IMG/VR virus record: IMGVR_UViG_3300049491_000214
Location: 1 to 38,746 of that record
Length of the DNA: 38,746 nucleotides
DNA from: a virus
Strand: one strand, 5' to 3'
In this document: positions 15,891-23,858 of the stretch, piece by piece
Layout of the letters: each line of letters opens with the position of its first letter
Numbering within the stretch: position 1 is the stretch's first letter
Notes under the pieces: generated by a model
What the model saw: only the letters and a program-made list of their open reading frames with translations
Databases searched by the model: none
Told to the model about the DNA's origin: nothing
Program-made: the position numbers and the translations under genes

Positions 15891-16345
15891 TGTGCGTAGT
15901 CCCCTAAGATGCCGGTGACGATATCGACACCTTCATCAAGCGTCGAAACGATCCAGCCCGCGTTGGCTTGCACCACCGGGTGGTCGATGACGAACGGGTA
16001 GTCGCTCACGAGAATTGTCGGCTTGCGCAAGGCGTGCGCCCACGCAAGTTCGATAATGGTGCCGATTGAAAGCCGGCGCTCGTTGATATACTTCGGCAAA
16101 TAGCAGAGTGTCATATCGCACATCTGCACGTCCAGGAAGTTCTTCGAGGCAATCGCACGCGGCACGCCGAATCGCGGGTCGGGCGTGCCGAGTGTATAGC
16201 GCTCACCGTGCAGCGGCTCACAGCGCAACGGAGAGATGCCGCGAATATTCCAGCGGCCTAGCTCCTCTGACATAACGGCGCGCCAATCGTTGGCTTCGAC
16301 GTTGTTGCAGTCGGTAATTGGGCCAGCCAAATAAACAGTTTTCAT
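15887..16345 (-). CDS. Nucleoside 2-deoxyribosyltransferase-like protein
   Basis: A 152-residue Rossmann-like protein starting MKTVYLAGPIT, the signature nucleotide-binding N-terminus of the nucleoside 2-deoxyribosyltransferase / DUF4406 group. It is followed by SIGTIIELAWAHALRKPTIL (about 93-112), whose Glu is in the position of the catalytic nucleophile region of that family. Such enzymes swap bases on deoxyribonucleosides or cleave the N-glycosidic bond of dNMPs. It is coupled by ATGA on both sides, directly ahead of the diphosphohydrolase-domain gene. The two together suggest dNTP pool reshaping. Confidence 0.75.
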   Translation of the reverse strand: MKTVYLAGPITDCNNVEANDWRAVMSEELGRWNIRGISPLRCEPLHGERYTLGTPDPRFGVPRAIASKNFLDVQMCDMTLCYLPKYINERRLSIGTIIELAWAHALRKPTILVSDYPFVIDHPVVQANAGWIVSTLDEGVDIVTGILGDYAQ

Positions 16346-16503
16346 TCGCCGTCCTCAGAGTATGGAACCTGTTCTAGCGCCTCGCCACAATAGCAGCAGA
16401 ACAGCATTTTGTTATCTTCAGGTGTTCCGTCTGTAATTTGAAAGTATTTACGGCATTGAGTTGCCCATACTCCGGAGTCACCGTCTTCGTACCATTTACA
16501 CAT
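16342..16503 (-). CDS. Small zinc-ribbon protein
   Basis: A 53-residue protein (MCKWYEDGDSGVWATQC then DGTPEDNKMLFCCYCG) with paired cysteines (2, 17, 36/37, 39) fitting a treble-clef or ribbon. This is a pattern I recognise as a small conserved phage protein. ATG at 16503 is chosen because GGAG at 16510-16513 gives six-base spacing; a second ATG at 16509 sits too close to it. The end is ATGA-coupled to the deoxyribosyltransferase-like gene. Function unknown. Confidence 0.68.
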   Translation of the reverse strand: MCKWYEDGDSGVWATQCRKYFQITDGTPEDNKMLFCCYCGEALEQVPYSEDGE

Positions 16504-16747
16504 ACACATCTCCGTTCTCTTCGCACTTTTGATCCTCGTACGGCGCAACCGCTCGCCGGTACAGCTCCAGCTTCGCGCACTCCAGCACGCCGATAACTTC
16601 GTTCAGCGCCGTATACGAGATGCCGCGCTTATCAAGGTACGCAACGACGAGCGACGTTATCTGGTAATTCAGCTCGCCGGGCGTGCTGGCCTCGTAACCG
16701 CTAAGAGGCTGGACAAGTTGCCGCTGAGCTTGCTTGATATACGGCAT
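16496..16747 (-). CDS. Conserved phage protein (MPYIKQ...PYEDxKxxENGDVY family)
   Basis: An 83-residue protein that I recognise as a widespread phage family of unknown function (I believe DUF6899). It has MPYIKQ at the start, TPGELNYQITSLVVAYL, LNEVIGVLECAKLELYRRAV and PYEDQKCEENGDVYV. ATG at 16747 overlaps the previous stop (TAATG) and has GGAGG upstream with about eight-base spacing. It usually sits among early metabolic genes, as here. Confidence 0.8.
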   Translation of the reverse strand: MPYIKQAQRQLVQPLSGYEASTPGELNYQITSLVVAYLDKRGISYTALNEVIGVLECAKLELYRRAVAPYEDQKCEENGDVYV

Positions 16748-16911
16748 TAGTGAACCCTCCGAAGCCAATCCCAAATGAACCCGCAATTTGCTGCAGCGTA
16801 GGCGGCGAAGATGATGGCGTTAGGCCACTCCCGCCGCATGAGGTATTCGCCAGTCTGCCACAAGTAGAGCAGCGTGGCGAGTAGCAAAGGGGTATAGCCG
16901 GGAAGTTTCAA
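16747..16911 (-). CDS. 54-residue membrane protein, TTG start
   Basis: A short frame of 54 residues fills the gap between the helicase and the MPYIKQ gene. TTG at 16911 overlaps the helicase stop (TTGA) and its TAA overlaps the next ATG (TAATG). It encodes KLPGYTPLLLATLLYLWQTG, then EYLMRREWPNAIIFAAYAAA and NCGFIWDW, two hydrophobic segments joined by a charged turn. Similar small phage proteins with YAxANxGF are known to me by pattern only. The coupling on both sides supports translation despite the rare start codon. Confidence 0.65.
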   Translation of the reverse strand: MKLPGYTPLLLATLLYLWQTGEYLMRREWPNAIIFAAYAAANCGFIWDWLRRVH

Positions 16912-18287
16912 AGTGTGATCCTCTTCATTCGTGAAATTAGCATGTCTTGAACAGTGCGTTTGCTCGTGAGCCGGGCTACTACGTCTTCGTCCATTGTATT
17001 CTGTGCGACGAGATGATGCAAGAACACTGGCCTATCCAAGCCATGCTGAGCTTGCCGCGTAGGGCCAAGCCGCTCGATGACTTGCAAGTAGTTCTCAAGG
17101 CTCCAGAAGAGTGAGTAGAACACGAGAATATTCCCTCCCTTCGCTAAGTCGATGCCATGCCCTGCGCTCGCAGGGTGGATCAGTCCGAGTTGGATTCGTC
17201 CGTCATTCCACGCATCAATCTGGTCGGGAGTTCGGATGTCAACAGCTCCGGGGAATCGCCGCTTGATTCGAGCCACATCAAATTTCCATTGGTACGCAAC
17301 GAGTACGGCTGCTCCGGCCTCAGCAACGATACTTTCGAGAGCGTCGAGTTTTGAGTCATCAAATTCTTCATACTTGCCTTCCTCTGTGTAGACAGCCCCG
17401 CTTGCCATCTGCAAGCACTTCATCGTCATGACTGCGGCGTTTGGCGCTTCGGCGATCTTGTTGCCGAACTGCAAAAACATGTCCCGCTCCATCTGACGGT
17501 ACATTGCCATAGCTTCGTCGGACATGTCAACAGCTATGTGATTCACGATCAACGGCGGCAAGTCGAAGTAGTCCTTGGCCTCGATGCTGAGCGTTATGTC
17601 GGCTATCTTCGCAGCTATCTGCTCTGAGGCGCCGGGGCGCGGCGTTATGGCTTGGGAGTAAGGGTCTTCGTCGAAATACCGCTTCTTGAACTCCCCGTAA
17701 GTTCGGCCGAGCCGCTCGCCTCGATCAAGGAACCAGCACTGACCCCAGAGGTCAAGGAGCCCGTTAGGGGATGGCGTGCCTGTAAGGTTAACCCAGCGAC
17801 CAACATGCTTCTGTATTCGAGCCAGCGCCGTCGCACGCTTGCCGCCGTTACGAAGCCGAAAGTTCTTGAGCTTGGTGCTCTCATCTGCAATCACCGCTTT
17901 GAAAGGCCATTCGATTTTCTTCTCGTCAAGGTACGTGACGAGCCATTGGATAAGGTCGTAGTTCACGACATAGATGTCCGCGCGTCGCCGCAAGTGCTCA
18001 AGGCGCTGCGCCGCTGTCTCGTGCCCGGCAAGCGTCACGACTCTTAAGTCAGAAAACTGCTGCCACTTCGCCTGCTCGCGCGGCCAGACATGCTGCGCCA
18101 CCTTCTTCGGTGCGATGACGAGGACAGGGAAGAACTTCGAGCCGAGCACCTTGAGGATATCGAACGCAGTAAGCGTCGCGCCTGTCTTGCCTGTGCCGGG
18201 ACTGGCCCATATGTTGCAACGGTTATGATCGAGTATCCAGTCTCGCATCATTTCCTGACAGTGGCGCAGCTTCAGGTCAGCGGGCAT
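16908..18287 (-). CDS. SNF2-family DNA helicase/ATPase
   Basis: A 459-residue superfamily 2 ATPase of the phage SNF2 type. Motif I is SPGTGKT (29-35), motif Ia VLVIAPKKV (55-63), motif II ADESTKLKN (134-142), motif III LTGTPSPN (168-175), and the C-terminal lobe has PASAGHGIDL and motif VI QVIERLGPTRQAQ. It translocates on double-stranded DNA and probably serves replication or recombination. ATG at 18287 is preferred; TTG at 18305 would add six residues. It follows the small 69-residue gene with overlap and precedes a TTGA-coupled membrane gene. Confidence 0.88.
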   Translation of the reverse strand: MPADLKLRHCQEMMRDWILDHNRCNIWASPGTGKTGATLTAFDILKVLGSKFFPVLVIAPKKVAQHVWPREQAKWQQFSDLRVVTLAGHETAAQRLEHLRRRADIYVVNYDLIQWLVTYLDEKKIEWPFKAVIADESTKLKNFRLRNGGKRATALARIQKHVGRWVNLTGTPSPNGLLDLWGQCWFLDRGERLGRTYGEFKKRYFDEDPYSQAITPRPGASEQIAAKIADITLSIEAKDYFDLPPLIVNHIAVDMSDEAMAMYRQMERDMFLQFGNKIAEAPNAAVMTMKCLQMASGAVYTEEGKYEEFDDSKLDALESIVAEAGAAVLVAYQWKFDVARIKRRFPGAVDIRTPDQIDAWNDGRIQLGLIHPASAGHGIDLAKGGNILVFYSLFWSLENYLQVIERLGPTRQAQHGLDRPVFLHHLVAQNTMDEDVVARLTSKRTVQDMLISRMKRITL

Positions 18288-18486
18288 TTGCCGAGCCGCC
18301 GCCAAGAGTTATTTTGTGATGTGCCTTCTTGTGTGAGATATCGTTAGGCTCGTAGACGAACGGCTTACGGGCTAGCTTGCGAGCGCGGATACGCAGACGG
18401 CGGTGCCAGTCTTTGCCAAACGCCTTCCAGCGTGCGGCGACGCTTATATCCGTCACAGTCGCGCCGAGCGGGAGGTCAACAGACAT
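18277..18486 (-). CDS. Small basic hypothetical protein
   Basis: A 69-residue, Lys/Arg-rich protein (WHRRLRIRARKLARKP) with no recognised domain, possibly nucleic-acid binding by charge. ATG at 18486 lies immediately after the TAG of the methyltransferase-tail-like ORF, with AGGG nine bases upstream. Its end overlaps the helicase start by 11 bases. The role is unknown. Position between two DNA-acting genes suggests DNA metabolism. Confidence 0.6.
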   Translation of the reverse strand: MSVDLPLGATVTDISVAARWKAFGKDWHRRLRIRARKLARKPFVYEPNDISHKKAHHKITLGGGSANAR

Positions 18487-18780
18487 CTAAATAAGCCCTG
18501 ATAAACTCTTCCGCGAGCGGCGCGACAATCGCGTTGCCGTAGGCGCGCAGGCGTCCCATTCGGCTGGCAACCCCATGAGCCAGCGGGAATGTGCCGGGTT
18601 CAACTGGCCGGGCTTTTCCGTCGGTGCAGGCGAGCCATTCGGAATCACTCCAGAAACTTGATGCGCCAGCATTGTTGAGGTCGGCTTGATTCCTGCGCAT
18701 ATCTTGCGTGCCATAGCTTGCTCTACTGTTCCGCCGAATTGTGCTGCGGTCGGGGTGCCCCAGCTCGCGAGCCACACCAC
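18487..18780 (-). CDS. Small methyltransferase-tail-like protein ([17 protein letters not shown] motif)
   Basis: A 97-residue frame with WGTPTAA near the start and [20 protein letters not shown] (about 58-77) followed by CAPTAT. I recognise this sequence type at the ends of phage site-specific DNA methyltransferases and as short free-standing phage ORFs. No SAM-binding or PCQ/DPPY catalytic motif is present, so it cannot be an active enzyme alone. GTG at 18780 overlaps the VRR-NUC end by 58 bases and its TAG abuts the next ATG. A second frame over the same DNA (18476-18805) reads like a cytosine methyltransferase C-terminus, so this locus may be a methyltransferase remnant. Confidence 0.55.
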   Translation of the reverse strand: MVWLASWGTPTAAQFGGTVEQAMARKICAGIKPTSTMLAHQVSGVIPNGSPAPTEKPGQLNPAHSRWLMGLPAEWDACAPTATRLSRRSRKSLSGLI

Positions 18781-19052
18781 TCGTCCACGGCCAAGCGCGA
18801 GTCAAGAACGCTCACAGTAAAGCCTAACTTGCGCAGCTTCTCGTGCTCGTGCATTTGCTGAAGCGTCGCCTTCTTACCTGGAGCCTTCAGCTCGACGAAT
18901 TCCGTCAAGCCTTTAGGCCAGAGCACCAAACGATCGGGTACGCCCCTATGCGATGGGCTCACGAACTTATAAGCTCGGCCGCCCATCTCCGCGACTCGCT
19001 TCACGAAGTAAGCTTCAACGGCCGATTCGCGGATGATTCTAGCTAACCGCAC
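18723..19052 (-). CDS. VRR-NUC domain nuclease
   Basis: A 109-residue single-domain nuclease of the VRR-NUC (PD-(D/E)XK) superfamily. [17 protein letters not shown] precedes the catalytic core [10 protein letters not shown] (Asp), [12 protein letters not shown] (Glu-x-Lys) and [20 protein letters not shown]. Phage members cut branched DNA and act in Holliday junction or replication-fork processing. I chose GTG at 19052 because AGGAG lies six bases upstream and the family normally starts a few residues before RESA; ATG at 19082 is possible. It overlaps the primase-helicase stop. Confidence 0.9.
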   Translation of the reverse strand: MRLARIIRESAVEAYFVKRVAEMGGRAYKFVSPSHRGVPDRLVLWPKGLTEFVELKAPGKKATLQQMHEHEKLRKLGFTVSVLDSRLAVDEWCGSRAGAPRPQHNSAEQ

Positions 19053-20706
19053 TAAACTCTCCTGCCTTGTACACCTTGCCATCGCGCACTTCGAGAATGC
19101 CCTTAGCGACGAGACTCTTCACGCCCCGGTCATTCGCTTCGCAAGTGCCTTCCACCAAAGCGTCAAGACATTGCTGCTCGGCTGCGCTGAGCTTAGGGCC
19201 GGGGTCTTGGTAGATGGTGGATTCAAGGACAACTGACTGAACAGCTCGGCCAACTCGCGTTGAATCTGTTCGCGCGTGCGCAAGGATAAAGAACTGTTTG
19301 GCACAAGTCTCGCCGTCTTTTTGCTTCGTGTTCTCGAAGACGCGGATTTCCGTGCCGTCTTTGATGCCGGCGACGAACTCTGTGTCAACGGCCTGTTCCC
19401 ACGCACTAGTTCCTCGGCCACGGGTAGCGTCGCCATGTCCAGTATGGTGTACCACAAGGAGCGCAGCGCTACCTCGGCAAGCGGAAGCGGCGCGGAAGAA
19501 TCGGTAGAGGTCTTCGGCAGCATTTTCTTCTCCTCCGGAATATCGGCCGTACGTATCGATGATGAGTAAGGCCAGCTTACGCTCATAGAGTTTCTCCGCT
19601 TCGGCTATGTGGTTCTTCACGAGCTGTACGCCTTCCGGCGTCGGCAAGGCCAATGGGCGAGGCAGCACGACGAAAGGTGCTTCCGAGAAATCGAGACCGC
19701 GCGCATAGCGCAGCGCTTGAAGCCGGTGACGCAAACTGCCAGCGCCTTCGCCACACAGGTACATGACTAGCCCTTGCTGAGCCTCACGCCCGAAGAACGG
19801 CGCTCCCGTCGCCACGCTAACGCCTAGCTCAAGTGCCCATAGCGACTTGAACGACTGCGACGGGCCTATCAGCGACGCCTCGGCGCCGTGCTCCAACAGC
19901 CCGTCCACAAGGTACGGTGGCGAGTCGTGTGGCGCGAGTAAGTCTTTGGCGGTCCACAAAGAGACAACATTTTTGGCCTCTTCCGTGGCCGCTTCGATTG
20001 GCACGACTGGGAAGTCGTCCGGCGCGGCCTGCTCAAGCTGAAGCAAAGAGAGGCCAGTGATTCCCCCGCCCGGAGTGAACGATTGCCAATGGCTGCGAAC
20101 GTCGCCAATGCTCTTGAATTTTGCACCTTGAGCGGACCAGTCAAGCCATGTTTGAAATCCGGCCTCAGAGCCGCCGTACTCATGGTGGAGTGCCATGCCG
20201 ACGCGGCACCACTCGTCGTACCCTACGTCTGGGCTGATAGTCTCCAGCGCCTCAGCCAAGCGTTCTTTATCAACGGTCGGCTCGGCAGTGTACTCGCGCG
20301 GCGCTTCGACAGGTGGGATGAGCCAGTCAGGCGCAACCTCAAGCGCCGGAAAGTTGAAATCTGGCAATCGCCAGATGATATACCCGCCGTCGCCGCGGGT
20401 GTCCACGCCAGGCGCTAGGCGCCCCGCAGAGCTTCGCACGGGCTGAGTGTAGGCATAGAGCAGGTGCCAGCCGCCGCGCGGCGTAGGGATGCGTACAGGC
20501 TGTCCGATGCGGTGCTCGTTGGCTGCGAGCCAAGGCAACCCTTCCGGGTCCACGTCCACGACCCAGAAGCCGTTAACGGCGCCTGTCGGGGCGCCCCAGC
20601 TCGGCGGGTCACCATAAATGCTTCTCGCGAACTCGGCTTCAAGGGCGTCCTTGAAGCCGCGAGTTGTGAGTGGTCGCTTATCGGCAGAGCAAGGGAAGAT
20701 CAGCAT
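19039..20706 (-). CDS. Bifunctional Prim-Pol primase / RepA-like helicase
   Basis: A 555-residue replication protein. Residues 1-140 are an archaeo-eukaryotic Prim-Pol domain (IFPCSADKRPLTTRGF; catalytic VVDVDP with Asp51 and Asp53; PTPRGGWHLLYA 75-86). Residues about 145-215 resemble a primase C-terminal module (DEWCRVGMALHHE). Residues 250-480 are a RecA-like hexameric ATPase with Walker A GPSQSFKS (281-288), Walker B ALLIIDTYG (379-387) and a sensor-like LLVVHHTGH. It would unwind and prime at the fork, working with the polymerase encoded immediately upstream. ATG at 20706 abuts the polymerase stop. Confidence 0.9.
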   Translation of the reverse strand: MLIFPCSADKRPLTTRGFKDALEAEFARSIYGDPPSWGAPTGAVNGFWVVDVDPEGLPWLAANEHRIGQPVRIPTPRGGWHLLYAYTQPVRSSAGRLAPGVDTRGDGGYIIWRLPDFNFPALEVAPDWLIPPVEAPREYTAEPTVDKERLAEALETISPDVGYDEWCRVGMALHHEYGGSEAGFQTWLDWSAQGAKFKSIGDVRSHWQSFTPGGGITGLSLLQLEQAAPDDFPVVPIEAATEEAKNVVSLWTAKDLLAPHDSPPYLVDGLLEHGAEASLIGPSQSFKSLWALELGVSVATGAPFFGREAQQGLVMYLCGEGAGSLRHRLQALRYARGLDFSEAPFVVLPRPLALPTPEGVQLVKNHIAEAEKLYERKLALLIIDTYGRYSGGEENAAEDLYRFFRAASACRGSAALLVVHHTGHGDATRGRGTSAWEQAVDTEFVAGIKDGTEIRVFENTKQKDGETCAKQFFILAHARTDSTRVGRAVQSVVLESTIYQDPGPKLSAAEQQCLDALVEGTCEANDRGVKSLVAKGILEVRDGKVYKAGEFSAVS

Positions 20707-22758
20707 TCAGCCCTTCCTGTAACGCGCAGTCGTGTAGCCTGCCGCCGTCAACGGCAAGCCTGCTAGATACGTCGGCAGTTTCGTCATCTCCTCAATCATA
20801 GACTCGTGTGTCCTCACGTCGGTTTGCGACACTTCGGCAATCACTTCGTCATGTATGTGAAGCACGATCGGATACCCTTGCGCGTCAAGACGCAGCATTG
20901 CATCGACGAGTATATCACGACATCCGCCTTGCGTGATGGCGTTCGCCAGAAGTCCGCCATACAGCCCTTCACGATACCACTGCGGCGACTTGAGTGCCGT
21001 GAGCTGCGTGCGGAAGGTCTCTTTGCCTTTGGCGTCGCGCGTCACTACTGTCTCGATTTTCGGCTTGGCGAACATCACGCGCCGGCCGCTCGGAAGTTGA
21101 ATGGCGAGCCAGTCAGCGGTAGCTGCCATCTTGACCTTGCCGACGACAAACAGCTTGCCGGGATTACTAACGGCTTCTTTCGCCGCCGTGATGAGCGTCT
21201 CCCAAAGCTGCGTCGTCGCGGGGCATCCGTCGCGCCATGAGTGCTTGTATGCTGCGCACGCCGCGTAGATGTCGGGCGGCAAGTCGTGCGTGTTGTCAGT
21301 CTTGACAGCCCACTCGTACTCGCTGCGCCCGCGCTCGATGTACTCGGCCGACAGCGTGCGCGGCGCGTCCTGCGCCAGCTTCTTTAAGTCAAGGCGGTAG
21401 CTGTTCGCGATGTTGATATATGCGCCGACGCCGCCTTCATACCCCATGCTTAACTCGCAGCCTTTCATTTGCTGGCGTTCGGCATCGGTGAACGACTCAG
21501 GATCGCGACCTGTCATCTTCTGACCTAGTAGCCGATAGAAGTCTGCGCCGCGCCCGGCGTCTTTGTCGTGGTACGCCTGAAGTTTCCACTCTTCTCCTGC
21601 ATACCACGCAAGCATCCGGCCTTCGATATTAGACCAGTCGGCAACGAGCAGCTTGTGACCGGGCGCGGCAACGATGAGGCCGCGCAGCGCGTCGGCGCAT
21701 ACGGCCATTGCTTCGTCGCCCCAGATAACGTCTAGGCAGCCGATCTGGAGCGCCTCGATGGCACACGCCACGACATCGGCTTTGCGCTCAGGGCGGGGCA
21801 TGTTGCCCGGCTGGAAGCCTTTGTGACTGAATCGACCGATCCGACCGGCACCGCCGTATGTCACCGTATAACGGATTCGTCCGTCGTGCGCAGTATTGAT
21901 AGCTGTCTGACATTTCGCCGTGCTCGACTTCGCCGTGAGCAGGCGAAGCTCGATCATCTCGCGTTGCTCAGGTGTCAGCGTCGCCTCGCGCAGCGCCTTG
22001 CGCAACGTCTCGGCTCTCATGTCAACGAGCGCAAAGGTGTCGCTTGCAATCCAGTCCTTGACGGCGGCGCGCTGTGTGCCCTTCTTGATCGCTCCATCGG
22101 TGAGCGCCTGCACGCGCGCGTCAAGCGAGACGCGCGCCTTGGCGCTGGCGTCGATCATCTTCTGTGCAAGATCAAGGTCAACGGCGAAGCCGCGATCGTT
22201 GATGCGCTGGTCAAGGTGATACACGCGCTGCTCATATTCGCCAAAGTTCCAGTCGGGCAGGCGCTTGCAGAGCTGGCGCAGCGCTTCCACGTCATGGATC
22301 GCATAGTCAACAAACATGAGCCACTCGACAGGATAGGCGTCAGGGTCGGAGCCTTGCTCGCAGAATAGCTCGATCAGCGCCGTGCCGTCTTTCTTGGCCG
22401 CGTCGCCGAGCTTGTATATCCGGGAAAGGTCTTCGAGCGAGCCAGGGAGGCCGTGCGCGTAAGCGCGCGCCCTGGTGCAATACCAACGGTCGATAGGGAC
22501 GTCGATGAGCTTATGACGGATAACGACGCGATCGAACTGCGCGTTCTGAGCTGCAACGGTAATCTTCGGATCGCGCAGCGCGTCAAACAAATCGGCCGGG
22601 CGCCGCTCGCGAGTATCCCAGACTTGCACCGGATCGTCGTCAACGGCCCATGTCACGAGCAGCAATGCTGTGTCAGGGTGCCGCGCGTAGTTGTCAAGTC
22701 CGAGAGTGTTGAGTGCGTTCTTAAACGGCGCCTTGACTTCAGTGTCGAGATGTATCAC
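20707..22758 (-). CDS. Family A DNA polymerase with 3'-5' exonuclease
   Basis: A 683-residue replicative polymerase. The exonuclease domain has DTE (Asp5, Glu7), NAQFDR (72-77) and YAIHD (152-156). The polymerase domain has motif A ADWSNIEGR (373-381), a motif B helix with Lys432 and GYEGG, and motif C HIHDEV (634-639). There is no 5' nuclease domain. The motif B aromatic of E. coli Pol I is Leu here, as I recall in other phage polymerases of this branch. GTG at 22758 is chosen because it forms GTGA with the upstream stop; GTG at 22773 is possible. Confidence 0.94.
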   Translation of the reverse strand: MIHLDTEVKAPFKNALNTLGLDNYARHPDTALLLVTWAVDDDPVQVWDTRERRPADLFDALRDPKITVAAQNAQFDRVVIRHKLIDVPIDRWYCTRARAYAHGLPGSLEDLSRIYKLGDAAKKDGTALIELFCEQGSDPDAYPVEWLMFVDYAIHDVEALRQLCKRLPDWNFGEYEQRVYHLDQRINDRGFAVDLDLAQKMIDASAKARVSLDARVQALTDGAIKKGTQRAAVKDWIASDTFALVDMRAETLRKALREATLTPEQREMIELRLLTAKSSTAKCQTAINTAHDGRIRYTVTYGGAGRIGRFSHKGFQPGNMPRPERKADVVACAIEALQIGCLDVIWGDEAMAVCADALRGLIVAAPGHKLLVADWSNIEGRMLAWYAGEEWKLQAYHDKDAGRGADFYRLLGQKMTGRDPESFTDAERQQMKGCELSMGYEGGVGAYINIANSYRLDLKKLAQDAPRTLSAEYIERGRSEYEWAVKTDNTHDLPPDIYAACAAYKHSWRDGCPATTQLWETLITAAKEAVSNPGKLFVVGKVKMAATADWLAIQLPSGRRVMFAKPKIETVVTRDAKGKETFRTQLTALKSPQWYREGLYGGLLANAITQGGCRDILVDAMLRLDAQGYPIVLHIHDEVIAEVSQTDVRTHESMIEEMTKLPTYLAGLPLTAAGYTTARYRKG

Positions 22759-23081
22759 TCGACAGCGACCCACAACTCAGCCGGCGCAGTCGGGAAGTAG
22801 TGGAACAGAGCGGGGCAGAGCCACAGCACGAGCTTCGTTTGCACGTCACAATAGACTGTGCCGCCGTACTGCGCACCAACGCGCAGAAGCTGCCGGGCCT
22901 CGGGGAATTGGCTCGCCGAGAAGAGTAAACGGACAGACTCTTGCTCAGGTCGTGCAAGGCGCGACAGGAGCGTGTCCGCGCCCGATACGAATGCCTCACG
23001 TACTAAGCCAACGCGCGCGTCGTCAAAGGCCCAGCCGCCGTTCGCTGTGCGGTACGGTGCAAGCTCCATGATGCTGTTCAC
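22755..23081 (-). CDS. Conserved phage protein (DUF6717-like)
   Basis: A 108-residue protein with ELAPYRTANGGWAFDDARVG (6-25), REAFVSGADTLL, FSASQFP and LWLCPALFHYFP..P..L. I recognise it as a conserved phage family of unknown function (DUF6717, from memory). GTG at 23081 is preceded by GGAGG at 23087-23091 with five-base spacing, which decides against the later in-frame ATG. It lies between the ssDNA-binding protein and polymerase genes and is GTGA-coupled to the latter, which hints at a replication-associated role. Confidence 0.78.
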   Translation of the reverse strand: MNSIMELAPYRTANGGWAFDDARVGLVREAFVSGADTLLSRLARPEQESVRLLFSASQFPEARQLLRVGAQYGGTVYCDVQTKLVLWLCPALFHYFPTAPAELWVAVE

Positions 23082-23149
23082 TGTTGCCTCCAGGCTTGTG
23101 ATAAAAGTGCGGGTTACTTTTCAATCGCGACCCGCGGCGCGATAGGTCA

Positions 23150-23743
23150 TTAGGTGCCGAAGATGTCGCCGAACTCGCTGCCGGCCTTTGCCGAGTCAGC
23201 CACTTCGCCGAAGTCTTCCGCACTCGCCGATCCGCCGCCGCTGAACGGCTCGCCATCACGGACGAACTGAACGCCGGTCAACTGCGCGTTGATGCGCCGA
23301 CCGTGGCTGTTCTGCTGCGCCCAGATGGAAAGTCGCGCGTTGACGTAGCTACCGCTATACGGCTTGCCGCCTTCTTGGCTGAGCGGCTGCCGGTTCTGAT
23401 CGACTACCAACGGTCGGGTAGGGCTGCGGGCAGAGACAAAGAGATTGCCCGGATACCCTTCAATCTCAGGCTTGCTGTTCCCGTCGCGCAAACAAACGCG
23501 ACCGCCAGCAACGAGACCCTTCAGCACTTCGGCGCCTTGCGCGCCCCACTTGGCGTTCGCCACTTCGAGCATCGCCTTTTGCACAACGGCAATGCTCTTG
23601 TGACCAGGCTTGAGCAGGAACGAGGCCGAGAAAGCAGCCTTGCCCGTGCTGCCTTGCACGACGCTGGCGGTCCACAGACCGTGGGCGAAGGCAATTCGCA
23701 CGTCTTCAATCATCACAATACCGGTCGTCTTGATCTGAGTCAT
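23150..23743 (-). CDS. Single-stranded DNA-binding protein (DUF2815, T7 gp2.5-like)
   Basis: A 197-residue OB-fold-type protein of the DUF2815 family. It has an N-terminal beta barrel region (VRIAFAHGLW, ASFLLKPGHK), GRVCLRDGNSKPEIEGYPGN (about 85-104), YVNARLSIWAQQN and GRRINAQLTGVQFVRDGEPFSGG. It ends in an acidic, flexible tail with a terminal FGDIFGT, as in ssDNA-binding proteins where the acidic tail recruits partners. AAGG lies upstream of ATG at 23743. A possible promoter lies upstream, which suits its need for high expression. It works with the polymerase and primase-helicase downstream. Confidence 0.88.
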   Translation of the reverse strand: MTQIKTTGIVMIEDVRIAFAHGLWTASVVQGSTGKAAFSASFLLKPGHKSIAVVQKAMLEVANAKWGAQGAEVLKGLVAGGRVCLRDGNSKPEIEGYPGNLFVSARSPTRPLVVDQNRQPLSQEGGKPYSGSYVNARLSIWAQQNSHGRRINAQLTGVQFVRDGEPFSGGGSASAEDFGEVADSAKAGSEFGDIFGT

Positions 23744-23773
23744 GAGCTATGAGTTTCCTTGTGTTGAGCTATG

Positions 23774-23802
23774 AGAATTTGCTCGTCTCTCCGAGCCGTC
23801 AA
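23774..23802 (-). promoter_or_regulatory. Candidate sigma70-like promoter upstream of the SSB gene
   Basis: On the minus strand TTGACG (23802-23797) is followed after 17 bases by AATTCT (23779-23774). It lies in the 115-base gap between the DUF2800 and SSB genes. The -10 box is weak. The sequence CTCATAGCTCA occurs twice between it and the SSB start and may be a regulator site. Confidence 0.32.
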
Positions 23803-23858
23803 ATTTAGATGGGCAACCACATCGGAGGCGCGCAGGTTGCCGAGTCTCGCGTCCCGCT

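Noticed and set aside
20707-22758. DpoZ-type polymerase implying a 2-aminoadenine genome
   Set aside because: Family A phage polymerases are common, PurZ is absent, and A+T-specific features cannot be judged from sequence. Kept only as a question under the nucleotide cassette.
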